DNA of 64,000 nt, from NCBI GenBank assembly GCA_916613615.1, contig OU744736.1:12535724-12599723 (forward strand). The letters run 5' to 3'. Under the pieces are notes generated by a model that saw only the letters and a program-made list of their open reading frames with translations, was not told the DNA's origin and searched no databases. Shown here one piece after another: positions 13,501 through 22,143 of the stretch. This stretch comes from Steromphala cineraria. Taxonomy: Eukaryota; Mollusca; Gastropoda; Trochida; Trochidae. A program made the position numbers and the translations under genes. Numbering within the stretch: position 1 is the first letter of the stretch; each line of letters begins with the position of its first letter.

Positions 13501-16500
13501 GATATGGCGTAATAGGGAGTCCCGACGGGCAAGTCGGGCCCCACATGCAGTACAGACGTGTTGTTTCTCTCTTGGCATATTGTTTAGAGATGGACGTGAT
13601 TGTGACGTCATAGTATAGGGAATGTGTGTATGACGTCATAGTACTATGTGTACTCTCAGTGAGCGATTTGCTTATATTGGGATATTATTTTGATCCATAA
13701 GTGTTTATTACTTAGTGTTTAAAGTAAAATAGTAAGGACGTGAACTTAGCCCTGATATGTCCACGAGATCGTGGTTGTAACTATCAGAGTAAGAAAAGTG
13801 AAAGAAACAGGGGGTGGAAAGTTTCAACCCACGATCTTATCATTGAGACCTTGCGGCTGGAATGATAGGAGCTCAAATATCCACCTGAGTTCTAGTGATC
13901 TGCGAGCTTTGGTGGTACTCTCTGTTTCAGGATTTTGTTTAAGTTGAGCGATAATTTTGTAAGTAAGATCGCTTTTGGAGTGGTCAGAGAGATTGAAGTG
14001 GTGGGATACTGGTTTATCCCTTTTGTGTGTAATATCGGCAAAGTGTTCAGAAAGACGTATTTTGAACTCCCTTTTGGTTTCCCCAACGTATTGTTTTTTG
14101 CATTTTTTGCAAGTAAGTAGATATACTACATTGCGAGATTTGCAATTGTATTTGCGACATGTGTATCTACGGCCAGTGACAGAGCTATGAAAATCGCTGT
14201 GTCTGTTGATATTAATGCAAAGTCGGCATTGTTCATTGTCGCATAAGGTGTCGACAAATTTCACTTCTTTACCACTGATTTGTGGTCGTTTAGGGGGATA
14301 TGTGATGCTGGCTTTGACCAGCATGTCCCGGAGGGTTTTATTCCTCCTGTAGGCAGCAATGTGGGGGGCTGGGAAGATGTCTTTGCAGATGTCGGAGCCT
14401 TGGAGTAGGTGCCATCTATTCCTGATGATGTAATTGAGTTCCATATTCATGGGATTGTAATCACACACCAACACAGGACGCGGTTTGTGTGTGTGTAAAG
14501 TTGGTGTCGGAGACAGTAGTGAGGTCCTGTCTTTCAAATCTGACTGTTGCTTGTTCTGTTGTACTATTCTCTTGGGGTATCCCCTTTTGAGATAGTAATT
14601 AATGAGATTCAAACTGTGTTTCTCATATTCGGCCTGTGAGGAACATATACGTTTCAGGCGCAGGAACTGGCTATATGGGCCTTTAGTTTTGACATGTCGG
14701 CGGACTGGCACCATTCCAAAAATTGGACATGCACATTAAGTCTGGCAGATTTTGATTGTGAATTACGAAGATTCTTGTACGGCTGCATAAGTTGAGCCGG
14801 CAGTTGGACTGCTTTGGCCTCGTCGGCGACGGCGGGAGTTGAGCCAAAATCAAAGTCAATCTTGCGACGTTTGGTGTTTGGAGGCTCGGCGTGAGTTTCT
14901 ACATCAATGACGCTGGTAAAACTAGCGCATGACGGCGCCGGCGTTATCCCTGTGGACATCATGGACGTCTTAGGCAGGAAATAATAAGAGTTAAAAGGAC
15001 AAGTTGACCTAATAACGTCTAAGGGGCTAGGTGTTTGGCTTGAGTGACTAGTTTCGTTCGAGATTCGAACTCATCAGACTGAAGAAGCACAGATTGCTCT
15101 CTCCTTATATACAATTTTGACAGGTCACGTGACGTGTTCATCGGCGGAAGTTACTTCCGGTTGATCTCCGGCGGAACTTTAGGATTATTTCCGATTTCGG
15201 GAGATTAACTGGGGAGTCCAGTTTTGATATTTCCGACAGTGTTTTGTGAGGTCCGCACATGATTTGATAAAGAAAATAGGGAGTTCTATTTCTGTTTTTT
15301 CAATTTTACTTCATATTTAGAGTAAAAATATGGGGTTTTATTTTCTATGTATTTAGAAAACAATATTGAAGTGAAAGGTGTGTTGTGTCCTTAATGTTTA
15401 ATTGAACATGATGTTTGTGTGTTCGTAGGTGATGGCTGTATCTTATTTTGTATCTTATGCAGACAATAAAAGATTTTTTAGGGCTGTCTACAGAGGAAAG
15501 AAGACGGGCGTTGTTTTCTTTGAGTAGATTTTGATACATTGAAAATGAGTAGCTTATGTAAAACTGACTGCATTTAAAAAATGAAGACGTAATTGTTTCA
15601 TTGATTGTAATTCCAAAAATTTGGAGAGAGATACATACTAAAGATATTAAAGATATGTACGGCTTATTACACACATTTAAGGTTTGCTTAGTGACCCAAT
15701 TGGATCATAAGCTCGGGCGCCCCTTATATTCCAAAAAAGAATATGTAGGGGCAGATAGGACTAGACACCAATTTGTCAAAAGATTGTGGATTTATTACAA
15801 AGGCAATAAATAATGAAAAATTTTTTTAAAAAAATAGAATAGAATACTGGATGGTATTCTAGAGAGAAAAATTTAAAGGAGCAGAGCTTCAGTATTAAAA
15901 ATACTGAGTTAAAAAGTTCACAAAGTGGGAATGTCCAAAGTGGCACGCATGGCATCAGCCAACGGGTTATGATGCCTAGGGGTGTATTCAGGCCCGTAGG
16001 AGGGCATCACGAACTCTTCTGGGACCGGAATTATCCTGGAGCTGGGCAGCACCGGCCATGGTTCCGTCACCAGATCTCCCACGGGGATATCGTGAGACCA
16101 GTTACTTAAGGGAGGAAACGGTACGGGTCCGTACTTAATAATATACGGACATCTCCCGTGTCCCGGTGTAGGTAGGGCGAGGACCGACTCTGTCTCAGGT
16201 AATGACTAGGAGGGTTAATACATCAGGTGCCATCAACATCCCGACATTCACGGGCCTGAACTTTGAACCTGCCGCCTCGTCGCCCCCACCACCCCCCCGG
16301 GGAGCCTCTACGAGCCAACCCGACCATCATGTGGAACAGCAACCGACCTCACCTGAGACAGAGTCGGTCCTCGCCCTACCTACACCGGGACACGGGAGAT
16401 GTCCGTATATTATTAAGTACGGACCCGTACCGTTTCCTCCCTTAAGTAACTGGTCTCACGATATCCCCGTGGGAGATCTGGTGACGGAACCATGGCCGGT

Positions 16501-19500
16501 GCTGCCCAGCTCCAGGATAATTCCGGTCCCAGAAGAGTTCGTGATGCCCTCCTACGGGCCTGAATACACCCCTAGGCATCATAACCCGTTGGCTGATGCC
16601 ATGCGTGCCACTTTGGACATTCCCACTTTGTGAACTTTTTAACTCAGTATTTTTAATACTGAAGCTCTGCTCCTTTAAATTTTTCTCTCTAGAATACCAT
16701 CCAGTATTCTATTCTATTTTTTTAAAAAAAATTTTCATTATTTATTGCCTTTGTAATAAATCCACAATCTTTTGACAAATTGGTGTCTAGTCCTATCTGC
16801 CCCTACATATTCTTTTTTGGAATATAAGGGGCGCCCGAGCTTATGATCCAATTGGGTCACTAAGCAAACCTTAAATGTGTGTAATAAGCCGTACATATCT
16901 TTAATATCTTTAGTATGTATCTCTCTCCAAATTTTTGGAATTACAATCAATGAAACAATTACGTCTTCATTTTTTAAATGCAGTCAGTTTTACATAAGCT
17001 ACTCATTTTCAATGTATCAAAATCTACTCAAAGAAAACAACGCCCGTCTTCTTTCCTCTGTAGACAGCCCTAAAAAATCTTTTATTGTCTGCATAAGATA
17101 CAAAATAAGATACAGCCATCACCTACGAACACACAAACATCATGTTCAATTAAACATTAAGGACACAACACACCTTTCACTTCAATATTGTTTTCTAAAT
17201 ACATAGAAAATAAAACCCCATATTTTTACTCTAAATATGAAGTAAAATTGAAAAAACAGAAATAGAACTCCCTATTTTCTTTATCAAATCATGTGCGGAC
17301 CTCACAAAACACTGTCGGAAATATCAAAACTGGACTCCCCAGTTAATCTCCCGAAATCGGAAATAATCCTAAAGTTCCGCCGGAGATCAACCGGAAGTAA
17401 CTTCCGCCGATGAACACGTCACGTGACCTGTCAAAATTGTATATAAGGAGAGAGCAATCTGTGCTTCTTCAGTCTGATGAGTTCGAATCTCGAACGAAAC
17501 TAGTCACTCAAGCCAAACACCTAGCCCCTTAGACGTTATTAGGTCAACTTGTCCTTTTAACTCTTATTATTTCCTGCCTAAGACGTCCATGATGTCCACA
17601 GGGATAACGCCGGCGCCGTCATGCGCTAGTTTTACCAGCGTCATTGATGTAGAAACTCACGCCGAGCCTCCAAACACCAAACGTCGCAAGATTGACTTTG
17701 ATTTTGGCTCAACTCCCGCCGTCGCCGACGAGGCCAAAGCAGTCCAACTGCCGGCTCAACTTATGCAGCCGTACAAGAATCTTCGTAATTCACAATCAAA
17801 ATCTGCCAGACTTAATGTGCATGTCCAATTTTTGGAATGGTGCCAGTCCGCCGACATGTCAAAACTAAAGGCCCATATAGCCAGTTCCTGCGCCTGAAAC
17901 GTATATGTTCCTCACAGGCCGAATATGAGAAACACAGTTTGAATCTCATTAATTACTATCTCAAAAGGGGATACCCCAAGAGAATAGTACAACAGAACAA
18001 GCAACAGTCAGATTTGAAAGACAGGACCTCACTACTGTCTCCGACACCAACTTTACACACACACAAACCGCGTCCTGTGTTGGTGTGTGATTACAATCCC
18101 ATGAATATGGAACTCAATTACATCATCAGGAATAGATGGCACCTACTCCAAGGCTCCGACATCTGCAAAGACATCTTCCCAGCCCCCCACATTGCTGCCT
18201 ACAGGAGGAATAAAACCCTCCGGGACATGCTGGTCAAAGCCAGCATCACATATCCCCCTAAACGACCACAAATCAGTGGTAAAGAAGTGAAATTTGTCGA
18301 CACCTTATGCGACAATGAACAATGCCGACTTTGCATTAATATCAACAGACACAGCGATTTTCATAGCTCTGTCACTGGCCGTAGATACACATGTCGCAAA
18401 TACAATTGCAAATCTCGCAATGTAGTATATCTACTTACTTGCAAAAAATGCAAAAAACAATACGTTGGGGAAACCAAAAGGGAGTTCAAAATACGTCTTT
18501 CTGAACACTTTGCCGATATTACACACAAAAGGGATAAACCAGTATCCCACCACTTCAATCTCTCTGACCACTCCAAAAGCGATCTTACTTACAAAATTAT
18601 CGCTCAACTTAAACAAAATCCTGAAACAGAGAGTACCACCAAAGCTCGCAGATCACTAGAACTCAGGTGGATATTTGAGCTCCTATCATTCCAGCCGCAA
18701 GGTCTCAATGATAAGATCGTGGGTTGAAACTTTCCACCCCCTGTTTCTTTCACGATGCTTAGATTAAATTTTGATGCTCTGATGTTGTGTTGAAAATGGA
18801 CTGGTAACACCTGGTCTTTAATGAGCAGAGGTTGTCATGTGTTATTATTAGAAAATATTTTGCACGTATTATTGAAAGCATAGATAATCAATCAGGGACT
18901 ACTCATAAATATAATTTTAACAGCAAAAACATTTTAATTAACAAGCTAACATGGCCCATTTGAACAGACTGTACACAGTATTGCAATTAACAGCAAATTG
19001 AAAAACATTTATTATCATCTTATTTCAGATTGTTTTTGCTTCAATTATCAATATCAATTTCATGATTATCTTTTTATGGAAATTTGACAATATCCATTAA
19101 CATCACTGACTAACTAACTTTTCTTGGATATAAAGTTGTTCTATAAACAAGAAAAAATTTATGATTCTTATATTCAATTGCAGTCAAACAATTCTCTTTG
19201 AAAGATACACTGCATCCCTGTACGTATTGGAAGGCAAATAATTTAATGAACCAATACATTTACTTGCAATCTTGATTGTTATATGCACTATGTATGGTCA
19301 ATCTGTTACACAGCTGCAACCTGTTACAATTTTAATAGTCTTTTTGATGTAACATTGCAACATGTAGCGACACTTATTTGTCATAAACACCAGGCCCCCC
19401 TAACAAAGTGTCAGACGGGTGATAAACAAAACTATCACCCGCTATGTTTATCACCTGTCTGACACTTTGTAGCTCGTTTTAACAACGATCTATAGACATT

Positions 19501-21012
19501 CAAGAATAAAAGGTAAAATTCTTTGAAAGCTAATAATTGTTCTTGATCAACGCAATCATTAAATTAAATAAAGTTAATTTTTGTAGCTGATAAAACAGAT
19601 AAATAGTCGCAATCTCAGCAATGTTTTCCGCTGTGAATGAACCAGAAGAACAGTTTCGCTTCCATTTACGCCGATTGGTCACCAAGAAAACCGGATCAGT
19701 AGCCGTACCGCAACGTTATATTTCCCTAAAGGCCGCTTTTGCGACCGTAATGGCAGGTATCGTCACTGTAATTGACATTATCGCTGCCGAAATTAACGCT
19801 CGTGCATGTTAAATTGACGCATTTTTTCTGTTTTTGTTGTTTTTTGTACAAAACAGGAGGAGATTATTTCCAAAAGGACATTTTTATTTCCGTGCATTAG
19901 GGGTGCCTGAACACTTCAATTTCTATTAATAAAATTAATCTGATGTTAATTATCTAGATGATTTAACAAACCTGTTTCATTTCCTCAAATTTCAAAGATT
20001 CTTGTGAACACATTTACTTATATTGCAAGTCTGAAGATGTTTGTTGGTACTACAAGATTGTGATATACTGCTGCTTTTATCAATGCAGTGATTGCGTTCT
20101 TCTAATCCTAAGCAATGAAATACTATTGTAAAACTGACCTTAGTGATAAATCGATAGTTTGATGTATCGTTACATCTACGAAAGTTTAACCAAATTGTGA
20201 ATTTACGTAAGCTTATTTTTTCACAATATGATTTGTTATAAATATATAATATATGATCCTTAAAAATCAATTCCTTAATAACACACTGATAAAATTGTGA
20301 ACATGTAATTGCATATTCATATTTTATAGTTACTCATCAAAAAAAAAATAATTCATAAATCACTTGATCTTTAAATAATTTGGATATTCACTGTTTTCAA
20401 ATTATTTTCTTATTCGCTAAGTGCATGCGCATGTAGCAGGAAAGAAAATCCAATATTTCCATGTCCATGCAGGATTCGAACCCGGAACCTCCGGGTTGAG
20501 AGTCCTACGCTCTACCTGTTCGGCTAAAGAGATATCCCTCCAGCAGAAACCAGTAGGAAGTAGTAGACCTCACCCTGTCACACGCACACAACCTCTTGTT
20601 GTGTGCACATGTGTGCAGAGAATAAGAAAATAATCATGTGAAAACGGATATCTTGATAAAGCCAAGGACACTCATTTTTTCAAAGATTCAAGATTTCAAA
20701 CTGAACCAAATATAGTTCGCTGACCAAATGCATAAAAAAAATCAGCAAAACTGTTAAGGTCAAATATTGATAAATCAGATTAAATCATTGACATCAAATC
20801 GAAAGTAGACACAAAATAATCATGGACTTTGTCCTGGACTTTTTACAGATGAAATTTGATGCCAAATCGGACTAAATAAAACTGGCAATGACTTTACCTG
20901 CAACGACATACGACAGCAAACGAAACGTCGTTTCAACTTGACCGACTGTGTCAGGATTTTCGCGTACATTTTGTTTGTACTTTGCGAAAACTTTCTTCAG
21001 TACCTCCGACAT
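7537..21012 (-). CDS. PEX16: Peroxisomal membrane biogenesis protein PEX16
   Basis: PEX16 is an integral peroxisomal/ER membrane protein. In animals it acts as a receptor for PEX3 and is needed early in peroxisome membrane assembly. Ten coding exons on the minus strand, in transcript order: 20898-21012, 11550-11662, 10711-10844, 10143-10257, 9773-9869, 9253-9399, 8930-9002, 8251-8370, 7983-8047, 7537-7598. They total 1041 nt, or 346 residues; human PEX16 has 336. All junctions are GT-AG and keep frame. Diagnostic segments are [18 protein letters not shown] (exon 2), [14 protein letters not shown] (exon 3), LLSWKPWL (exons 6-7), [11 protein letters not shown] (exon 8) and the C-terminus [15 protein letters not shown] (exon 10), all close to the vertebrate protein as I remember it. 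The start [12 protein letters not shown] fits the family N-terminus. Intron 1 (11663-20897) is enlarged by a 6.8-kb Penelope-like insertion that leaves the exons intact. Confidence 0.95.
11931..11946 (+). repeat. Left target-site duplication of the Penelope-like insertion
   Basis: ACGATGCTTAGATTAA here is repeated exactly at 18752-18767, the opposite edge of the composite element. At the right edge the first two bases could equally belong to the element, so the duplication is 14-16 bp. Confidence 0.85.
11998..12043 (-). ncRNA. Hammerhead ribozyme motif, copy 1
   Basis: Reverse complement of the motif described at 17467-17512, with the same core and stems. It sits at the 3' end (minus sense) of the full Penelope-like unit. 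Confidence 0.8.
12304..12876. other. Element-internal AT-rich region, no convincing gene
   Basis: Open frames of 109 codons (minus) and 70 codons (plus) occur here and again in the two other copies. They overlap on opposite strands, are rich in I/S/Y, and show no domain. I treat them as chance frames preserved by recent copying. Confidence 0.5.
12877..13611 (-). CDS. Two-C2H2-zinc-finger protein carried by the Penelope-like element
   Basis: A 244-residue ORF, intact only in this unit. Residues about 19-41 form a C2H2 finger ([20 protein letters not shown], with final H four residues after the first), and about 48-70 a second one ([20 protein letters not shown]). The rest is proline-rich (a run of six prolines near residue 133) and ends [15 protein letters not shown]. 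The start codon lies inside a TGACGTCA palindrome (13603-13610), and a second TGACGTCA sits at 13631-13638. The ORF is downstream of the GIY-YIG ORF on the same strand. A DNA- or RNA-binding role is possible but unproven. In the inverted copy (16202-16633) both fingers are missing. Confidence 0.65.
   Translation of the reverse strand: MTSQSRPSLNNMPREKQHVCTACGARLARRDSLLRHITVNHGNTSFFCNICNATYSRKDDTRRHLIHKHGIIPGEANQLISSRIKTSCRPPIEPAQDSVLVMTRRVNTSGAINIPTFTGLNFEPAASSPPPPPRGASTSQPDHHVEQQPTSPETESVLALPTPGHGRCPYIIKYGPVPFPPLSNWSHDIPVGDLVTESWPVLPSSRIIPVPEEFVMPSYGPEYTPRHHNPLADAMRATLDIPTL
13603..13638. promoter_or_regulatory. Paired CRE palindromes at the zinc-finger ORF start
   Basis: TGACGTCA at 13603-13610 overlaps the ATG of the zinc-finger ORF (minus strand). 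Another copy lies at 13631-13638, 28 bp upstream of the first. They may form an internal promoter. Confidence 0.35.
13824..14714 (-). CDS. Penelope-type GIY-YIG endonuclease ORF (no reverse transcriptase)
   Basis: The 296-residue ORF matches the part of a Penelope-like polyprotein that follows the reverse transcriptase. Residues 13-25 ([13 protein letters not shown]) resemble the RT thumb, followed by a linker ([37 protein letters not shown]). Next comes a cysteine cluster (CDNEQCRLC, then CRKYNC and CKKCKK), and a GIY-YIG nuclease with VVYLLTC and QYVGET as the two motif strands, R in IRLSEH, and a candidate catalytic E in [10 protein letters not shown]. It ends GLNDKIVG. The family nicks DNA for target-primed reverse transcription. 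The frame overlaps the upstream ORF by 61 bp in another frame. The RT palm and fingers are absent, so any replication would need an enzyme supplied in trans. Confidence 0.85.
   Translation of the reverse strand: MVPVRRHVKTKGPYSQFLRLKRICSSQAEYEKHSLNLINYYLKRGYPKRIVQQNKQQSDLKDRTSLLSPTPTLHTHKPRPVLVCDYNPMNMELNYIIRNRWHLLQGSDICKDIFPAPHIAAYRRNKTLRDMLVKASITYPPKRPQISGKEVKFVDTLCDNEQCRLCININRHSDFHSSVTGRRYTCRKYNCKSRNVVYLLTCKKCKKQYVGETKREFKIRLSEHFADITHKRDKPVSHHFNLSDHSKSDLTYKIIAQLKQNPETESTTKARRSLELRWIFELLSFQPQGLNDKIVG
14654..14962 (-). CDS. N-terminal ORF of the Penelope-like element
   Basis: A 102-residue ORF starting about 80 bp downstream of a hammerhead motif. It contains a basic stretch resembling a nuclear localisation signal ([11 protein letters not shown]) and ends [17 protein letters not shown]. 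It overlaps the GIY-YIG ORF in a different frame, which is what an internal deletion joining the start of the polyprotein to a point just before the RT thumb would leave. No catalytic motif is visible. Confidence 0.6.
   Translation of the reverse strand: MMSTGITPAPSCASFTSVIDVETHAEPPNTKRRKIDFDFGSTPAVADEAKAVQLPAQLMQPYKNLRNSQSKSARLNVHVQFLEWCQSADMSKLKAHIASSCA
14988..16200 (-). mobile_element. Penelope-like element, tandem partial unit
   Basis: Repeats 11947-13159 at an offset of exactly 3041 bp, with very few differences (for example a G/A change in CCGGCCATGG and an A5T7 versus A4T8 tract near 15816). It stops at CTCAGGT, inside the zinc-finger ORF, where the sequence switches to the opposite strand. 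This is the left side of the palindrome centre. Confidence 0.85.
15039..15084 (-). ncRNA. Hammerhead ribozyme motif, copy 2
   Basis: The same motif as at 17467-17512, on the minus strand, exactly 3041 bp from copy 1. It lies just upstream (minus sense) of the N-terminal ORF of the full unit. Confidence 0.8.
16202..16633 (+). pseudogene. Truncated zinc-finger ORF without its fingers
   Basis: 143 codons matching residues 102-244 of the ORF at 12877-13611, with one visible difference (EPW instead of ESW). The inversion junction removed the first 101 residues, including both C2H2 fingers. The ATG used is internal in the full ORF. Confidence 0.7.
17467..17512 (+). ncRNA. Hammerhead ribozyme motif, copy 3
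   Basis: The core CTGATGA is at 17474-17480. Stem II is a perfect 6-bp helix, GTTCGA (17481-17486) with TCGAAC (17490-17495), closing an ATC loop. GAAA is at 17496-17499. Stem III is minimal (C, loop TA, G) and is followed by TC, so cleavage is predicted between 17505 and 17506. Stem I pairs CTTCAGT (17467-17473) with ACTCAAG (17506-17512) with one mismatch. Very short stem III hammerheads are known from Penelope-like elements, where they may work best as dimers. Activity has not been shown here. Confidence 0.85.
17589..17897 (+). CDS. N-terminal ORF of the Penelope-like element, inverted copy
   Basis: The translation is identical to the 102-residue ORF at 14654-14962. It is preceded by hammerhead copy 3 and overlaps the GIY-YIG ORF downstream in the same way. 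Confidence 0.6.
   Translation: MMSTGITPAPSCASFTSVIDVETHAEPPNTKRRKIDFDFGSTPAVADEAKAVQLPAQLMQPYKNLRNSQSKSARLNVHVQFLEWCQSADMSKLKAHIASSCA
17837..18727 (+). CDS. Penelope-type GIY-YIG endonuclease ORF, inverted copy
   Basis: 296 residues with a translation identical to the ORF at 13824-14714. It includes the [13 protein letters not shown] thumb-like motif, the cysteine cluster, VVYLLTC and QYVGET, and the E-containing [10 protein letters not shown]. The copy lies antisense to PEX16. Only 24 bp separate its stop codon from the start of the right target duplication. Confidence 0.85.
   Translation: MVPVRRHVKTKGPYSQFLRLKRICSSQAEYEKHSLNLINYYLKRGYPKRIVQQNKQQSDLKDRTSLLSPTPTLHTHKPRPVLVCDYNPMNMELNYIIRNRWHLLQGSDICKDIFPAPHIAAYRRNKTLRDMLVKASITYPPKRPQISGKEVKFVDTLCDNEQCRLCININRHSDFHSSVTGRRYTCRKYNCKSRNVVYLLTCKKCKKQYVGETKREFKIRLSEHFADITHKRDKPVSHHFNLSDHSKSDLTYKIIAQLKQNPETESTTKARRSLELRWIFELLSFQPQGLNDKIVG
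18752..18767 (+). repeat. Right target-site duplication of the Penelope-like insertion
   Basis: Exact copy of 11931-11946. Together they bracket the whole three-part structure, which argues for insertion as one event. Confidence 0.85.
19403..19470. repeat. Hairpin with 26-bp arms in PEX16 intron 1
   Basis: ACAAAGTGTCAGACGGGTGA at the left faces TCACCTGTCTGACACTTTGT at the right, with one mismatch. The short centre includes ACTATCACCCGC. It is probably a small MITE or its remnant. Confidence 0.7.
19621..19812 (+). CDS. Short ORF of unknown nature in PEX16 intron 1
   Basis: 63 codons, from [19 protein letters not shown] to [11 protein letters not shown], antisense to PEX16. It is more GC-rich than its surroundings. 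I recognise no family and see no splice context. It could be chance or the remnant of a mobile element. Confidence 0.15.
   Translation: MFSAVNEPEEQFRFHLRRLVTKKTGSVAVPQRYISLKAAFATVMAGIVTVIDIIAAEINARAC
20455..20535 (-). mobile_element. tRNA-derived SINE fragment
   Basis: On the minus strand there is an A-box-like TAGCCGAACAGG (complement of 20515-20526) and a perfect B box GGTTCGAATCC (complement of 20472-20482), at tRNA-like spacing. The flanks do not form a clean acceptor stem, so this is a SINE head and not a tRNA gene. Confidence 0.6.
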
Positions 21013-21050
21013 GTTTACTTCGCCATTGAAGAACACTTTGTATTGACGCT

Positions 21051-21083
21051 ATTGATTGGTTGAGATTGTCAGGTTCGTCCAAT
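21051..21083 (-). promoter_or_regulatory. CCAAT boxes upstream of PEX16
   Basis: ACCAAT in gene orientation at 21055-21060 and an inverted CCAAT at 21079-21083 lie about 45-70 bp upstream of the PEX16 start codon. No TATA box is obvious. Confidence 0.4.
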
Positions 21084-21929
21084 AGATTTAGGCGTTGCAG
21101 AAGTGTTCTCCTTACAGCGATGTACTGGTTACAATTTTTATAATAATTTGCTATACATGCAGTGTTCAGAGCTTAAATATTTCCCGGACTGTACAACCGG
21201 ACGGATCCTATCATCAATATCGGGTTTTGCAAAAAGTACGCCATTGTATCTAATATGAATACGGATTATCTTTCAAAAGATACGTGCACACTCAAATTGT
21301 GATTTTCCCCAAGCTCAACTGAAGTACTAATCAAAGTTTTTAAAGTAAACTTTATTCTTTCAATAGAGGGAATTATCACTGAATTATTATTATTTGAATA
21401 AAACCACATGCAAATGATTTTAAATTCTAAAATCCATGGCCATCATTATTAGAAGAGTGGGCAGCCTTGTTATTTTAATGTCAAATGTGTAGTGTATATC
21501 TACTGTAGGATTGATGACATATGTTTTGTCAGAAAAAAAAATGACCAAATTTGCGAGACTGAAATGACATATTGACAAAAAATATTTTCAAAAGATCGAA
21601 ATGAATTTGTTGATAAAAAGAGATGAGATATTGGTTTCTTGCATCAAATCACATCATAATGTTTGTAAAACAAAAACAGAAACTGATAAAGTTTGACTAG
21701 AAATTTTATTACAAATTTGAATATAATATCTTTACAGTTAAAAGTTAAATACAATAAGAGCAGTTTTTATATAGGTATAAAATAAACATGTATTACACAG
21801 AGCCCTGAAGACACAGAATAATGATGACTCTATAACTACCAGAAGTATGGGAGTTAAAGTTTAGTTTTGAAGAATATCAATCCACTAGCAGCAGGTGGTT
21901 GAAGGAGAATGAGATTATCTCCCTATAAA
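21084..21929. other. No gene seen
   Basis: Intergenic AT-rich sequence upstream of PEX16. Confidence 0.5.
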
Positions 21930-22143
21930 TGGACAGTCCTATCGGGGTATTTTTGTGGAAACCATTTTCAAGAGTACTTCCTGCTTTATAATTATATATG
22001 ATTAGTACATGATCATTTCACTAAGGTTTATGAGGGTAATATTTTAGTTGTCCTCGTTTTAACAATTCAACAAAGAATAGAATGCATCACTGTGTCCTCT
22101 TGAATTTAGTTTTAACAAAAAGTAACCCAATAGGACTGTCCCT
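21930..22143. repeat. Possible MITE with ~20-bp terminal inverted repeats
   Basis: GGACAGTCCTATCGGGGTA at the left end is mirrored by TAACCCAATAGGACTGTCCC at the right end (22123-22142). No target duplication was identified. Confidence 0.45.

Larger units (their letters stand above)
11947..14987 (-). mobile_element. Penelope-like element, full unit (minus orientation)
   Basis: This 3041-bp unit repeats in tandem from 14988 and in inverted form from 16201. Read on the minus strand it contains, in order, a short N-terminal ORF, an overlapping GIY-YIG endonuclease ORF, a C2H2 zinc-finger ORF, an AT-rich region and the hammerhead-bearing terminal part. The next unit's hammerhead (15039-15084) lies just upstream of the first ORF, so the unit is bracketed by the equivalent of Penelope pseudo-LTRs. 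No reverse transcriptase core is present. Assignment rests on the thumb-like motif [13 protein letters not shown], the GIY-YIG domain and the ribozyme. Confidence 0.85.
16201..18751 (+). mobile_element. Penelope-like element, inverted copy
   Basis: From 16351 to 18753 this is the reverse complement of 13798-16200: paired coordinates sum to 32551 throughout. The first 150 bp (16201-16350) extend the zinc-finger ORF sequence on this strand and form the palindrome loop. The copy therefore reads truncated zinc-finger ORF, AT-rich region, hammerhead, N-terminal ORF, GIY-YIG ORF, and ends shortly after the GIY-YIG stop codon at the right target duplication. Confidence 0.85.

Noticed and set aside
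20455..20535. Possible tRNA gene (A and B boxes present)
   Set aside because: No clean acceptor or anticodon stem; consistent with a SINE head.
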